DNA of 64,000 nt from Streptomyces varsoviensis (lineage in GTDB: Bacteria > Actinomycetota > Actinomycetes > Streptomycetales > Streptomycetaceae): NCBI RefSeq assembly GCF_000718635.1, contig NZ_JOBF01000008.1, positions 1 to 64,000 on the forward strand. Reading direction: 5' to 3'. Both the position numbers and the translations under genes were made by a program. Of this stretch, positions 48,103 through 62,956 are shown in pieces. The notes under the pieces were generated by a model, which did no database searches, was not told where the DNA came from, and was given only the letters and a program-made list of their open reading frames with translations. The stretch's first letter is position 1, and each line of letters begins with the position of its first letter.

Positions 48103-50243
48103 GCCCGTACGAGCCCGAAGCCGCACACCCCCGGCCAGGCGCGGCGCCGGACCCCGCCGGACCGCCGCCGGCGCCCGGCGCGGACGAGCAGGAGCCCGTG
48201 GAGGAGGCGGACGAGCCCCAGGAGGCATGGGCCGCCCGTCGCGAACTGTTCGACCACAGCCCCGGCATCATCCTCGGCTCCGCCGCCTCCTTCGGCGGCG
48301 GCCTGGTCGGCGGCGACCAGCACGGCGTCAGCGGCGGCCGCGTCACCGGCGACGTCGTCATGGGCGGCAAGACCGAGATCTTCCACATGGCCCCGGCCGG
48401 CCCCGCGCACGCCTCCGGCGAGATCCCCCGCGCCGAGCTGGAGCAGCTCGACGCCCTCTACGCCGAGGGCCCCGGTTTCGCCGCCGCGCTGGAGCGGCTG
48501 CGCGACGAGCGCGTCCTCGTCCTGTCCGGCGGCCACTTCACCGGCCGCCGCGCCGCCGCCCTGATGCTGCTGCACCGCCTCGGCGCCGGCGCCGTCCGCG
48601 CCCTCGACCCCGACACCTCCCCCACCGACCTGCGCGACCAATTGACCGGCGCGCCCGGGTACGTCCTGTGCGACCTGGTCACCAGCCGCACCCGGCCGCT
48701 GCGCCGCAACCATCTGCTGGCGGCTGTCGAGAAGCTCGGCGCGGGCGGCCATCTCGTGATCACCGTCGCGCCGGGCGCCTTCGTCGACGGCGTCGGCCCC
48801 GTCCCCTGGGAGCCGCCGCCCCCGGCCGACGTGCTCCGCGCCCATCTGCACGGCCTGGTCGGCGCCGCGGAGGCCGAGAAGCTGCTGGAGCTGGCGCCCG
48901 TACAGGACTTCCTCGGCCACCGGCACCAGCTACGCGAGGTCGCCGGGTTCGCCGCCGAGGCCGCCCGGTACGGCCGTGAGGGAACCGGCCTCGACGAGCT
49001 GGCCGCTTACAGCCAATCGGCCGTGGAGAGCCAAGTGCAGGAGTGGCTCGGCGACCCCGAACTGCGCTTGCTCGACAAGGCGTTCCTCATCTCCCTCGCG
49101 GTCTTCGACGAGGCCCCCTACGCCCTGACGGCCGAACTGGGCGATCTGCTCTACGTCTTCCTCCAGGAGACTCAGCAACCGGACGCGGGGCCCGAGATCC
49201 CCGTCTTCGGCACCTCCGCCGCCGACCGCCTCCAGCTCGCCCGTGGCCGCGTCTACCGGAAGGACGAGGCCACCGAATGGGGGCCCGTACCGCAGCGCAT
49301 GGCCGCCTTCCAGGACCCGCGCACGGCGCTGCTGCTGCTCCGCGAGGTGTGGACCGGCCACCCTTCCGCCCGCCCCGCCGTCGTGCGCTGGATCCGCCGA
49401 CTGGCCGCAGACGGCCGCCCCTTGGTCCGCACCCGCGCGGCGGCGCTCGCGGCCACCCTCGCCGCGTCCGACCTGCCGTCCACCATGGCGCTGGTCATCC
49501 AGGGCTGGGCCGGTGCGACGCGCTACCGCGACCGCCTCACCGCCGCCAACGCCCTCACCCTCGCCCACTACCTGGGCACCCCCGCCATCCCGCGCATCCT
49601 CCACTCCTGGTGCACCGGCCACGACGACCGGCGCCGCTGGACCGCCATCCGCGGGTACGCGCTGCTCGGACCGGAGTTCCCGGCCGAGGCGCTGGACGCC
49701 CTGCGCACGGCCGCGCGCCGCCCGGACATCGAGGAGTACGAGACCGACCACCTCGCCGACGCCGCCGAACTGCTGCTCCTCCCCGACGCCAGCGGCTCCG
49801 GCGCCGACGGCACGGTCCTCGCCGAACTGGCGGGAGACCTCACGGACGCCGGCCCGGCCCGCGGATTCGCGCTCCGTTCGTTTCTGCGCGCCGCCGGCCG
49901 CACCGAGGACGACGACGGCCGCCCCCTGCTCCTGGCCTGGTACGAGCGGGCCACCGGCGAGCACACCGAGGACGACCGGCACCTGACCGCCCTGTGGCGC
50001 GCCGCCCTCACCGACCGTACGCACACCGCGGCCGCCCTCGAAACGCTCCGCGGCTGGGTGCGCGGCGCGGACACCGACCCCGACGCGGAACGGGCTCTCG
50101 CCGCCCTGCTCCCCGCCCTCGCCGTCACCTCAGCCGACCAGCAGCGTCTCGGCCATCTGCTGCGCACCCTGCCCGGCGCCGACGGCGGCCCGCCCCCGCC
50201 CGTCGCGGCCCGGCTGCTCGCCGCGCTCACCACAGCTCACTGA
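48099..50243 (+). CDS. STAND/NTPase-like protein with N-terminal Gly-rich motif and helical repeats
   Basis: A 714-aa soluble protein. Residues 1-60 are an acidic, Pro-rich leader. Residues 64-91 carry the same motif as the cyclase (VGGDQHGVSGG, then TGDVVMGGK). Residues about 135-290 look like a P-loop domain: VLVLSGGHFTGRRAAAL occupies the Walker A place but lacks the Lys, and GYVLCDLVTSR resembles Walker B. Residues about 380-710 are Ala/Leu/Arg-rich helical repeats of HEAT/ARM type, suited to sensing a ligand or protein. The layout resembles STAND/NLR proteins, but NTPase activity is doubtful. It overlaps the cyclase by 4 bp, and the next gene follows after 29 bp. Confidence 0.65.
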   Translation: MSPYEPEAAHPRPGAAPDPAGPPPAPGADEQEPVEEADEPQEAWAARRELFDHSPGIILGSAASFGGGLVGGDQHGVSGGRVTGDVVMGGKTEIFHMAPAGPAHASGEIPRAELEQLDALYAEGPGFAAALERLRDERVLVLSGGHFTGRRAAALMLLHRLGAGAVRALDPDTSPTDLRDQLTGAPGYVLCDLVTSRTRPLRRNHLLAAVEKLGAGGHLVITVAPGAFVDGVGPVPWEPPPPADVLRAHLHGLVGAAEAEKLLELAPVQDFLGHRHQLREVAGFAAEAARYGREGTGLDELAAYSQSAVESQVQEWLGDPELRLLDKAFLISLAVFDEAPYALTAELGDLLYVFLQETQQPDAGPEIPVFGTSAADRLQLARGRVYRKDEATEWGPVPQRMAAFQDPRTALLLLREVWTGHPSARPAVVRWIRRLAADGRPLVRTRAAALAATLAASDLPSTMALVIQGWAGATRYRDRLTAANALTLAHYLGTPAIPRILHSWCTGHDDRRRWTAIRGYALLGPEFPAEALDALRTAARRPDIEEYETDHLADAAELLLLPDASGSGADGTVLAELAGDLTDAGPARGFALRSFLRAAGRTEDDDGRPLLLAWYERATGEHTEDDRHLTALWRAALTDRTHTAAALETLRGWVRGADTDPDAERALAALLPALAVTSADQQRLGHLLRTLPGADGGPPPPVAARLLAALTTAH
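48287..48374 (+). repeat. 88-bp direct repeat, copy 2 (inside the STAND-like gene)
   Basis: Partner of 47991-48078, lying 296 bp further on. It encodes residues 64-92 of the STAND-like protein. Such high DNA identity indicates a recent duplication or gene conversion. Confidence 0.95.
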
Positions 50244-50272
50244 AGACCGCCCCACCCGCAAGGAGATGAACC

Positions 50273-51520
50273 ATGGCGGATTTCCACCGCCCACCGGAAT
50301 GGCAGCAACCCGCCGACCGGCACACGCAGTTGACCGATCCCGTCATCACCGTCCGGCAGCTCTCCCGCTTCGAGTACTCGACCCGCAAGCGCATCAGCCG
50401 CATCGACCACGCTCTGGTCTTCGCCACCCCCGACGGCTCGTACGAGGCATACCTCCCGCCGCACCGGCCATCGCGCTCGGAGGTCATGAGCCGCCGCTAC
50501 ACCGCCATGTACGAGGTGGACATGGGCGTCCACGCCGTCCATCTGGAGCTGGCGCTGCCCAGCGACATCGACGCCTTCGAGTTCGGCGCGGACGTCGATC
50601 TCAGCTGGCAGGTCGAGGACCCGGTGCGGTTCGTCGCGAGCGGCGAGCGCGACGTGCCCGCCCTCCTCACCCGCCGGCTCCAGCAGTTGCTGCGCTCGGT
50701 CAGCCGCCGCCACCCCGTCGAGCGGAGCGCCGAGGCGGAACGGGCCGTGCAGGACGCGGTCGACTCCGGGGGACCGTTCGGGGCCGACGCCGGGCTGCGG
50801 GTGGGCTGCGCCGTGCGGCTGCGCCTCGACGACGACGCCATCGCGCACCAGCGGGAACTGCGCACCATCCGGTATGCCGACGAGACCCTGGACCCGGGCC
50901 ACGCGCTGCGCATGCGGGAGCAGCGGCAGCAGCACGAGTTCGAGGTGCTGCGCGCGCAGCAGGAGCAGGAGCTGAACGCCCAGAAGATCGCTTTCTACCA
51001 GTACCACCTGGAGCAGGGCGGGGTCGCCGCGTGGGCCTTGCACCTGGCGCAGCACCCCGAGGACTCCCGGCTGGTGATGGAGAGCATGCGCGCGGACCAG
51101 TTGGAGATGATCCGCAACCAGATGCACTTGGCGACGGAGGTGATGAAGGGCAACGGACTGGAGGAGTACCAGATGGAGGAGCCGAAGAAGCTCGCGCTCA
51201 AGGTCGTCAACGACATCCTCAACCAGCGGCTCCCGGGCGTGCAGGCCTCGCCGCCGGCGCCCGCGCCGGGCGCGCAGGAGGCGCTGGGGGCAGGACAGCC
51301 TGAGCAGCCGGGGCAGCAGCAGCCGGGGCCGTACGAGCCCCCGAAGCCGTACGCGCCTCCGGGCCCGTACGCGCCTACGACGGCCGGGGCCACCCCTCCG
51401 CCCGTACCGCCCGTTCCGCCTGTTCCGCCCGTGCCGCCGCAGGCCGGCGCCCAGCAGGACGCACAGCAGCGAACGCCGACCGACGGCATCCCGCTCTCGA
51501 AACCGCACCCCGACCACTGA
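50273..51520 (+). CDS. Band-7/SPFH-like coiled-coil protein with Pro-rich tail
   Basis: A 415-aa soluble protein. Residues about 40-215 resemble an SPFH/band-7-like beta/alpha domain (MYEVDMGVHAVHLELALPS, VDLSWQVEDPVRF, LLTRRLQQLLRSVSRRH), though without an N-terminal membrane anchor. A charged coiled coil follows (about 210-245, MREQRQQHEFEVLRAQQEQE), then a helical part and a disordered tail rich in Pro, Gln and Tyr from about 325 (PPVPPVPPVPPVPPQ). AAGGAG precedes the ATG. It lies between the STAND-like and the PycTM-like genes, so it may scaffold the system at the membrane. The SPFH call is tentative. Confidence 0.5.
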   Translation: MADFHRPPEWQQPADRHTQLTDPVITVRQLSRFEYSTRKRISRIDHALVFATPDGSYEAYLPPHRPSRSEVMSRRYTAMYEVDMGVHAVHLELALPSDIDAFEFGADVDLSWQVEDPVRFVASGERDVPALLTRRLQQLLRSVSRRHPVERSAEAERAVQDAVDSGGPFGADAGLRVGCAVRLRLDDDAIAHQRELRTIRYADETLDPGHALRMREQRQQHEFEVLRAQQEQELNAQKIAFYQYHLEQGGVAAWALHLAQHPEDSRLVMESMRADQLEMIRNQMHLATEVMKGNGLEEYQMEEPKKLALKVVNDILNQRLPGVQASPPAPAPGAQEALGAGQPEQPGQQQPGPYEPPKPYAPPGPYAPTTAGATPPPVPPVPPVPPVPPQAGAQQDAQQRTPTDGIPLSKPHPDH

Positions 51521-51548
51521 GCCGCTGCCCGAGAGGAGCCCGTACGCC

Positions 51549-52085
51549 ATGGCCACCGCACCCGTTCCCGCGCCCGTCCCCGACCCGGAGCCAGCGGAAG
51601 GACGGGAGGCCGGCGCTCGGCTGCTCGACGGGCTGCACGCCGAGATCGAGCGCGCCGACAGCAAGGCGTCCGTCCTCATCGCGGCGCTGGGCATGACGGC
51701 CGGGGTGTTCAGCGCACTGCTGGCCGGCCGGTCCTGGCGCCCGGACGCCCTGTCGGCGGCCGGCGCGTTCGTGTGGTGGGCCGGGATCGCGGCGCTCACC
51801 GCATCGCTCTTCGCCCTGCTGATGGCGGTGCTCCCGCGCTACCGCGCCAGCCAGTGGCAGCCCGGCCGGCGGCTCAGCTACTTCGGCGACATCCAGCGCG
51901 CCGCGGCCCTGGGCCGACTGGCCGACGCACTCGCCGACACCGAACGCGACCCGCTCACGGGGCTGGTGGTCGCGCTCACCGAGAACAGCCGCATCGCCAC
52001 CCGCAAGCACCAGTGGATTCGAGCCGGGCTCGTCGCCTTCTGCGGCGGCACGCTGCTGCTGCCCGCCGCGCTGCTCATCGGCTGA
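51549..52085 (+). CDS. Pycsar effector-like membrane protein (PycTM/DUF5706 type)
   Basis: A 178-aa membrane protein. The first 20 residues are Pro-rich. LLDGLHAEIERADSKASVLI (about 25-44) leads into the first membrane helix (about 40-60), a second lies at about 70-97, and a third at the C-terminus (about 155-177). The middle has SYFGDIQRAAAL and ALTENSRIATRKHQW. The ADSKAS entry, the YFGDI stretch and the ENSRIA...K stretch fit the PycTM family, whose members disrupt the membrane when the cyclic pyrimidine nucleotide of Pycsar is made. It lies in one operon with a cyclase-like gene, 28 bp behind the SPFH-like gene. Confidence 0.75.
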   Translation: MATAPVPAPVPDPEPAEGREAGARLLDGLHAEIERADSKASVLIAALGMTAGVFSALLAGRSWRPDALSAAGAFVWWAGIAALTASLFALLMAVLPRYRASQWQPGRRLSYFGDIQRAAALGRLADALADTERDPLTGLVVALTENSRIATRKHQWIRAGLVAFCGGTLLLPAALLIG

Positions 52086-52153
52086 CTCCGCACGCACCTA
52101 CCGCTCTCGTCCGCGCCCCCCGCACCGGGCCGGGCCGATCGAAGGAACTCCCC

Positions 52154-53470
52154 ATGACACCTCCGGAAGAACCGCAGTACCCAGGCGCGCCACCACCACC
52201 GCAGTACCCCCAGGACCCACCGCAATATCCGCAGTACCCGCAGGAGCCGCCCCACTACCCGCAGACTCCGCAGTACCCGCAGGAGCCCCCGCACTACCCA
52301 CAGGCCCCGCACTACCCGCAGGAGCCCCCGCACTACCCACAGGCCCCGCCGGAGTACCCGCAGTCTCCGCCGCCCCAGTACCCCCAGCACCCCACCCCGC
52401 CACCCCACGTACCGCCCCAGGCACCCCCCGCCCCCGGCACACACCAGCCGCCGCCACAGCAACCACCGCCTCCCCCTCCCCAGTCCGAGCCTCCGTCGCA
52501 GCCCCCGCCCCACCCCCACGAGCTGCCCTTCCAGCAGCGCCGCGTCGTGCTCGCCGATCACCAGCGCGGCGCGGACGCCACCGCTCTGAGCCGGCTGCTC
52601 CTGTACGTGCCGAACTTCCTGTGCAGCCTGCTGGTCGTCACCCTCCTCGCCCTCTTCCTCGGCGGCATCGGGCTGATCCTCGTGATCCTCTGGCTGGTCA
52701 GCGGCGCGCTGGTGTTCCACCGCCCCACCGAGAGCGTGATCGCCCGGCACTTCCTGCGGCTGCGCTACCCCACCCCCGACGAACGGGCGCGGCTGGAGCC
52801 CGTATGGCACGAGGTCAGCACCCGCGCCGGCGTCGTGAGCCGCAATTACGAGCTGTGGATCGAGGACAGCGACCACCTCAACGCGGTCGCCGCCGCCGGC
52901 CATATCGTCGGGGTCACCCGCTTCGCCGTGCAGCGGCTGCCCAACGGCCAGCTCGCGGCCGTACTCGCGCACGAACTGGGCCACCACATCGGCGGCCACT
53001 CCTGGTCCTCGCTGCTCGGCTACTGGTACGCGCTGCCCGGCCGCGTCGCCTGGCGGCTGCTGCGCGGTGCCGCCTCGGCCGTCCGCCGGGCCTCCGGCTG
53101 CCTGGCCTGCTTCGGCGTCGGCATTCTGCTCATCGCCTTCGGCGGACTCGCCATGGCCACCGTCCAAACGCTCTACGGGCTCCCACTGCTGATCCTCGTC
53201 ATGCCGTACGCGCTGGCCGCCGTCGGCCGCCGCGCGGAGCTGCGGGCGGACCAGCAGGCCGCCGCCCTCGGCTTCGCGCCGATGCTGGTGGAGGTGCTGG
53301 GCCAGTTGCACCAGGCGGAGACCGCCGCCGCGCAGGCGACGCCGACCGCCCAGCCCACCGGTGCCGCGGGGCCGCCCCGGCAGGAGTCCCTGTCCCGGCT
53401 GCTCGCCTCGCACCCGGACTACCACACCCGGCTGCACCACCTTCAGCCGTACCTCCAGCCGCGCGGCTGA
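52154..53470 (+). CDS. M48-family membrane metalloprotease with a YPQ-repeat N-terminal tail
   Basis: A 438-aa integral membrane peptidase. Residues 5-125 are low-complexity repeats of YPQEPPHYPQ and Pro runs. Two membrane helices follow (about 148-190). The catalytic HELGHH is at 273-278 (Glu274), and the third zinc ligand is probably Glu362 in AELRADQQAA. One or two more hydrophobic segments lie between (about 320-350). M48 proteases (HtpX-like) cleave membrane proteins. It is the last gene of the island operon, 68 bp behind the PycTM-like gene, with AAGGAAC before the ATG. It may activate or remove the membrane effector; this is context only. Confidence 0.85.
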   Translation: MTPPEEPQYPGAPPPPQYPQDPPQYPQYPQEPPHYPQTPQYPQEPPHYPQAPHYPQEPPHYPQAPPEYPQSPPPQYPQHPTPPPHVPPQAPPAPGTHQPPPQQPPPPPPQSEPPSQPPPHPHELPFQQRRVVLADHQRGADATALSRLLLYVPNFLCSLLVVTLLALFLGGIGLILVILWLVSGALVFHRPTESVIARHFLRLRYPTPDERARLEPVWHEVSTRAGVVSRNYELWIEDSDHLNAVAAAGHIVGVTRFAVQRLPNGQLAAVLAHELGHHIGGHSWSSLLGYWYALPGRVAWRLLRGAASAVRRASGCLACFGVGILLIAFGGLAMATVQTLYGLPLLILVMPYALAAVGRRAELRADQQAAALGFAPMLVEVLGQLHQAETAAAQATPTAQPTGAAGPPRQESLSRLLASHPDYHTRLHHLQPYLQPRG

Positions 53471-53485
53471 GGTGCCCCGGGCACG

Positions 53486-53524
53486 CCGAAGGGCGGCCCC
53501 CCAACCGGGGTGGCCGCCCTTCGG
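53486..53524. terminator. Bidirectional terminator between the island and rpoC
   Basis: CCGAAGGGCGGCC (53486-53498) pairs with GGCCGCCCTTCGG (53512-53524). It serves the plus-strand M48 gene and the minus-strand rpoC, whose stops lie on either side. Confidence 0.8.
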
Positions 53525-53538
53525 TTCAACTCAACCGC

Positions 53539-57447
<3,909 letters not shown>

Positions 57448-57542
57448 TGGTCGTCAATCCCTCTTTCAGGGTCGTGTCTTCATCGTGGTCTGGGGGTCCT
57501 GGGACGGCCGGGGCTCCTGGCGAGGGGCCCCGGCCAGACCCG

Positions 57543-61025
<3,483 letters not shown>

Positions 61026-61187
61026 GAGGGGGTCCTTCCGAGGGCTCGGACTCACTACGCGCGTACCGGTCCCACTCCGTGCACACCGAGAGAAATCCCA
61101 GGTCAGGGACGTTCAACCAGCCGTGCTCAGCAGTGGGTATGCCCCTGGTGACGGGCAGGGAGCAGCTAACAGGCAGCGCAAAGGGTC

Positions 61188-61216
61188 AGTGTAGCCACTA
61201 GCCACACTGATGTCCA
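61188..61216 (-). promoter_or_regulatory. rpoB promoter candidate 1 with overlapping palindrome
   Basis: On the minus strand TGGACA (61211-61216) and TACACT (61188-61193) are separated by 17 bp. The spacer and -10 contain the inverted repeat CAGTGT...ACACTG (within 61187-61209), a possible operator. Confidence 0.65.
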
Positions 61217-61373
61217 GCCCGGGTTTCCGGAGACCGGCAGCGCCACCCTCTCCCTCCGGGAGGGGTCTCCCCCTCGTTGTTCTGCTGTGCGTTCTCCAAC
61301 GCCTGCCGCAAGGCTTCCCGCTTCGCCCTCGTTCCATGCCTCGGACCTAGGACCGATGTGACGACGCGTCCTG

Positions 61374-61402
61374 AGAATTGCGCGCTGTGTGCCGTTCGTC
61401 AA
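61374..61402 (-). promoter_or_regulatory. rpoB promoter candidate 2
   Basis: On the minus strand TTGACG (61397-61402) and AATTCT (61374-61379) are separated by 17 bp. It lies about 350 bp before the rpoB start. Confidence 0.55.
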
Positions 61403-61506
61403 GGCCCCCCACCCCGTTGCGATCGTCACGGGGCGCACTGCGGGACAACGAAGATCACCATACTCGCCCTGGCCGCACAGGCAACGCAGCCAGGGCGGGA
61501 ACGCCC

Positions 61507-61538
61507 AAGGGCGACCACCCACATGGGTGATCGCCCTT
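61507..61538 (-). terminator. Partial terminator/attenuator after rplL
   Basis: In minus-strand RNA AAGGGCGAUCACCC pairs with GGGUGGUCGCCCUU (14 bp, loop of 4), with a U-G wobble that would be a mismatch on the other strand. It lies 35 bp after the rplL stop. It likely lowers read-through from the abundant rplJL message into rpoBC. Confidence 0.75.
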
Positions 61539-61572
61539 GAGAAACAGCTCAGGAGTCAGCGGACTCCGCGGG

Positions 61573-61959
61573 TCACTTGACCTCGACGGAGGCGCCGGCG
61601 GCCTTGAGGGACTCGGCAGCCTTGTCGGCGGCCTCCTTCGCGACCTTCTCCAGGACCGGCTTCGGGGTGCCGTCGACGAGGTCCTTGGCCTCCTTCAGAC
61701 CCAGCGAGGTCAGCTCGCGCACGACCTTGATGACCTGGATCTTCTTCTCGCCGGCGCCGGTGAGGATGACGTCGAACTCGTCCTGCTCCTCGACGGCCTC
61801 GGCGGCACCGCCGGCGGCACCGCCAACGGCGACGGCGGCGACCGGAGCGGCGGCCTCGACCTCGAACTTCTCCTCGAAGGCCTTCACGAAGCCGGAGAGC
61901 TCAAGGAGGGTCATGTCTTCGAACTGCGCCAGCAGCTCTTCCTGGGTGAGCTTCGCCAT
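61573..61959 (-). CDS. rplL: 50S ribosomal protein L7/L12
   Basis: A 128-aa L7/L12, the mobile stalk protein that recruits translation factors. The N-terminal dimerisation helices (1-35) are followed by an Ala/Gly-rich hinge (about 40-58, [18 protein letters not shown]) and the C-terminal domain with [20 protein letters not shown]. It lies 106 bp behind rplJ and is followed by a hairpin. Length is normal. Confidence 0.98.
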   Translation of the reverse strand: MAKLTQEELLAQFEDMTLLELSGFVKAFEEKFEVEAAAPVAAVAVGGAAGGAAEAVEEQDEFDVILTGAGEKKIQVIKVVRELTSLGLKEAKDLVDGTPKPVLEKVAKEAADKAAESLKAAGASVEVK

Positions 61960-62065
61960 GATGGCGTCCTTCCACTAATCGGCGGGTGCCGGATGTACAT
62001 TTCGGCGGGCGTACGGGCCCGCTGCGACCGTGACGGACGCGAGTGGGGCGAGCGCGGGGCGCGCC

Positions 62066-62626
62066 CTACTCGGCGGTCTCGGCCTCGGCGGGAGCCGGCG
62101 TACCGGCACCGCCCTGCTCGACCTTGCTGCGAAGGGCGTCCGTGGTGCGGACGAACTTCGTGAGCGGGGCCTGGAAGGTCGCCGCGGCCTTGGCCATGGA
62201 CGCCTTCATGCCGCCGGCCAGCTTGGCGAGCAGCACCTCGCGGGACTCGAGGTCCGCGAGCTTCTTGAAGTCATCGGCGGACAGCGCCTTACCTTCGAGG
62301 ACACCGCCCTTGATGATCAGGTTGGGGTTCTCCTTGGCGAAGTCACGGAGACCCTTCGCCGACGTCACCGGGTCACCGGAGACGAAGGCGACCGCCGTCG
62401 GACCGTTGAACAGGTCGTCGAGCGAGGTGATCCCGGCCTCGTTGGCCGCGATCTTGGTCAGCGTGTTCTTCACCACGGCGTACTGGGCGTTCTCACCGAG
62501 CGAACGGCGCAGCTCCTTGAGCTGCGCCACGGTGAGACCGCGGTACTCGGTCAGCACGGCGGCGCTGGAGCTGCGGAACTGATCCGTCAGCTCGGCAACC
62601 GCGGCAGCCTTGTCGGGCCTCGCCAT
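62066..62626 (-). CDS. rplJ: 50S ribosomal protein L10
   Basis: A 186-aa L10, base of the L7/L12 stalk. It starts [20 protein letters not shown] and has [20 protein letters not shown] and [13 protein letters not shown]. The C-terminal helix that binds L12 dimers is followed by an Ala/Glu tail. ATG 62626 is chosen because AAGGAGG lies about 9 bases upstream. An L10 leader with an intrinsic attenuator precedes it, through which L10 (with L12) is expected to repress its own operon. Confidence 0.98.
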   Translation of the reverse strand: MARPDKAAAVAELTDQFRSSSAAVLTEYRGLTVAQLKELRRSLGENAQYAVVKNTLTKIAANEAGITSLDDLFNGPTAVAFVSGDPVTSAKGLRDFAKENPNLIIKGGVLEGKALSADDFKKLADLESREVLLAKLAGGMKASMAKAAATFQAPLTKFVRTTDALRSKVEQGGAGTPAPAEAETAE

Positions 62627-62693
62627 GAGCCTCGGCCTCCTTCCGGGTGATTCGGACCGCATAGACGCGAGAAGGGACCTGGGCAAAACGAAA

Positions 62694-62718
62694 CGCCCCG
62701 GCGCGGGCGCACGGGGCG
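62694..62718 (-). terminator. Intrinsic attenuator in the rplJ leader
   Basis: CGCCCCG (62712-62718, read on the minus strand) pairs with CGGGGCG (62694-62700) and is followed by TTTCGTTTT, an intrinsic-terminator layout, 68 nt before the rplJ ATG. Confidence 0.75.
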
Positions 62719-62860
62719 TGACTCGACCGCACGGACCTCACGGTCACAGCGGGAGTTCGACCTGAACACCTGCGCAGGTCGCCCGCAGCTAGCGGAATCC
62801 TTCGGCCACCACACCCCCCTACGGAGGCACAGCGACGACCAGCGGTCTTTGGCTTCGTCG
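62694..62860 (-). ncRNA. L10 (rplJ) ribosomal protein leader
   Basis: In minus-strand sense the 5' end reads GCCAAAGACCGCTGGTCGTC, and further on GAAGGATTCCGC and GACCTGCGCAGGTG appear. These are recognisable parts of the L10 leader family, in which L10-L12 binds a kink-turn near the conserved A/G-rich bulge. A terminator stem (62694-62718) follows. Family membership is by recognition of conserved pieces. Confidence 0.75.
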
Positions 62861-62862
62861 CA

Positions 62863-62892
62863 AAGGTACGCGAACGGGCGGCCGGCAAGCAA
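62863..62892 (-). promoter_or_regulatory. rplJ promoter candidate
   Basis: On the minus strand TTGCTT (62887-62892) and TACCTT (62863-62868) are separated by 18 bp. The predicted transcript would begin at the 5' end of the L10 leader. Confidence 0.6.
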
Positions 62893-62956
62893 ATCGGCCT
62901 GCCTCCGGCCGTCGGCCCGTCTGCTCGCGGCCCGCCCGTACGCGCGTCAGCCGTGC

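Larger units (their letters stand above)
61026..61572. other. rplL-rpoB intergenic control region
   Basis: This gene-free 547-bp stretch holds, in the minus-strand order of transcription, a 14-bp hairpin (61507-61538), a promoter (61374-61402) and a second promoter with an inverted repeat across its spacer (61188-61216). Confidence 0.65.
62627..62956. other. rplJ leader and promoter region
   Basis: It contains the L10 leader, its attenuator and the promoter, and the spacer to the upstream lipoprotein gene. No further gene is seen. Confidence 0.7.

Noticed and set aside
52190..52400. Possible repeat array or CRISPR-like element
   Set aside because: The periodicity comes from codons of the YPQ-repeat tail of the M48 protease, in frame throughout.
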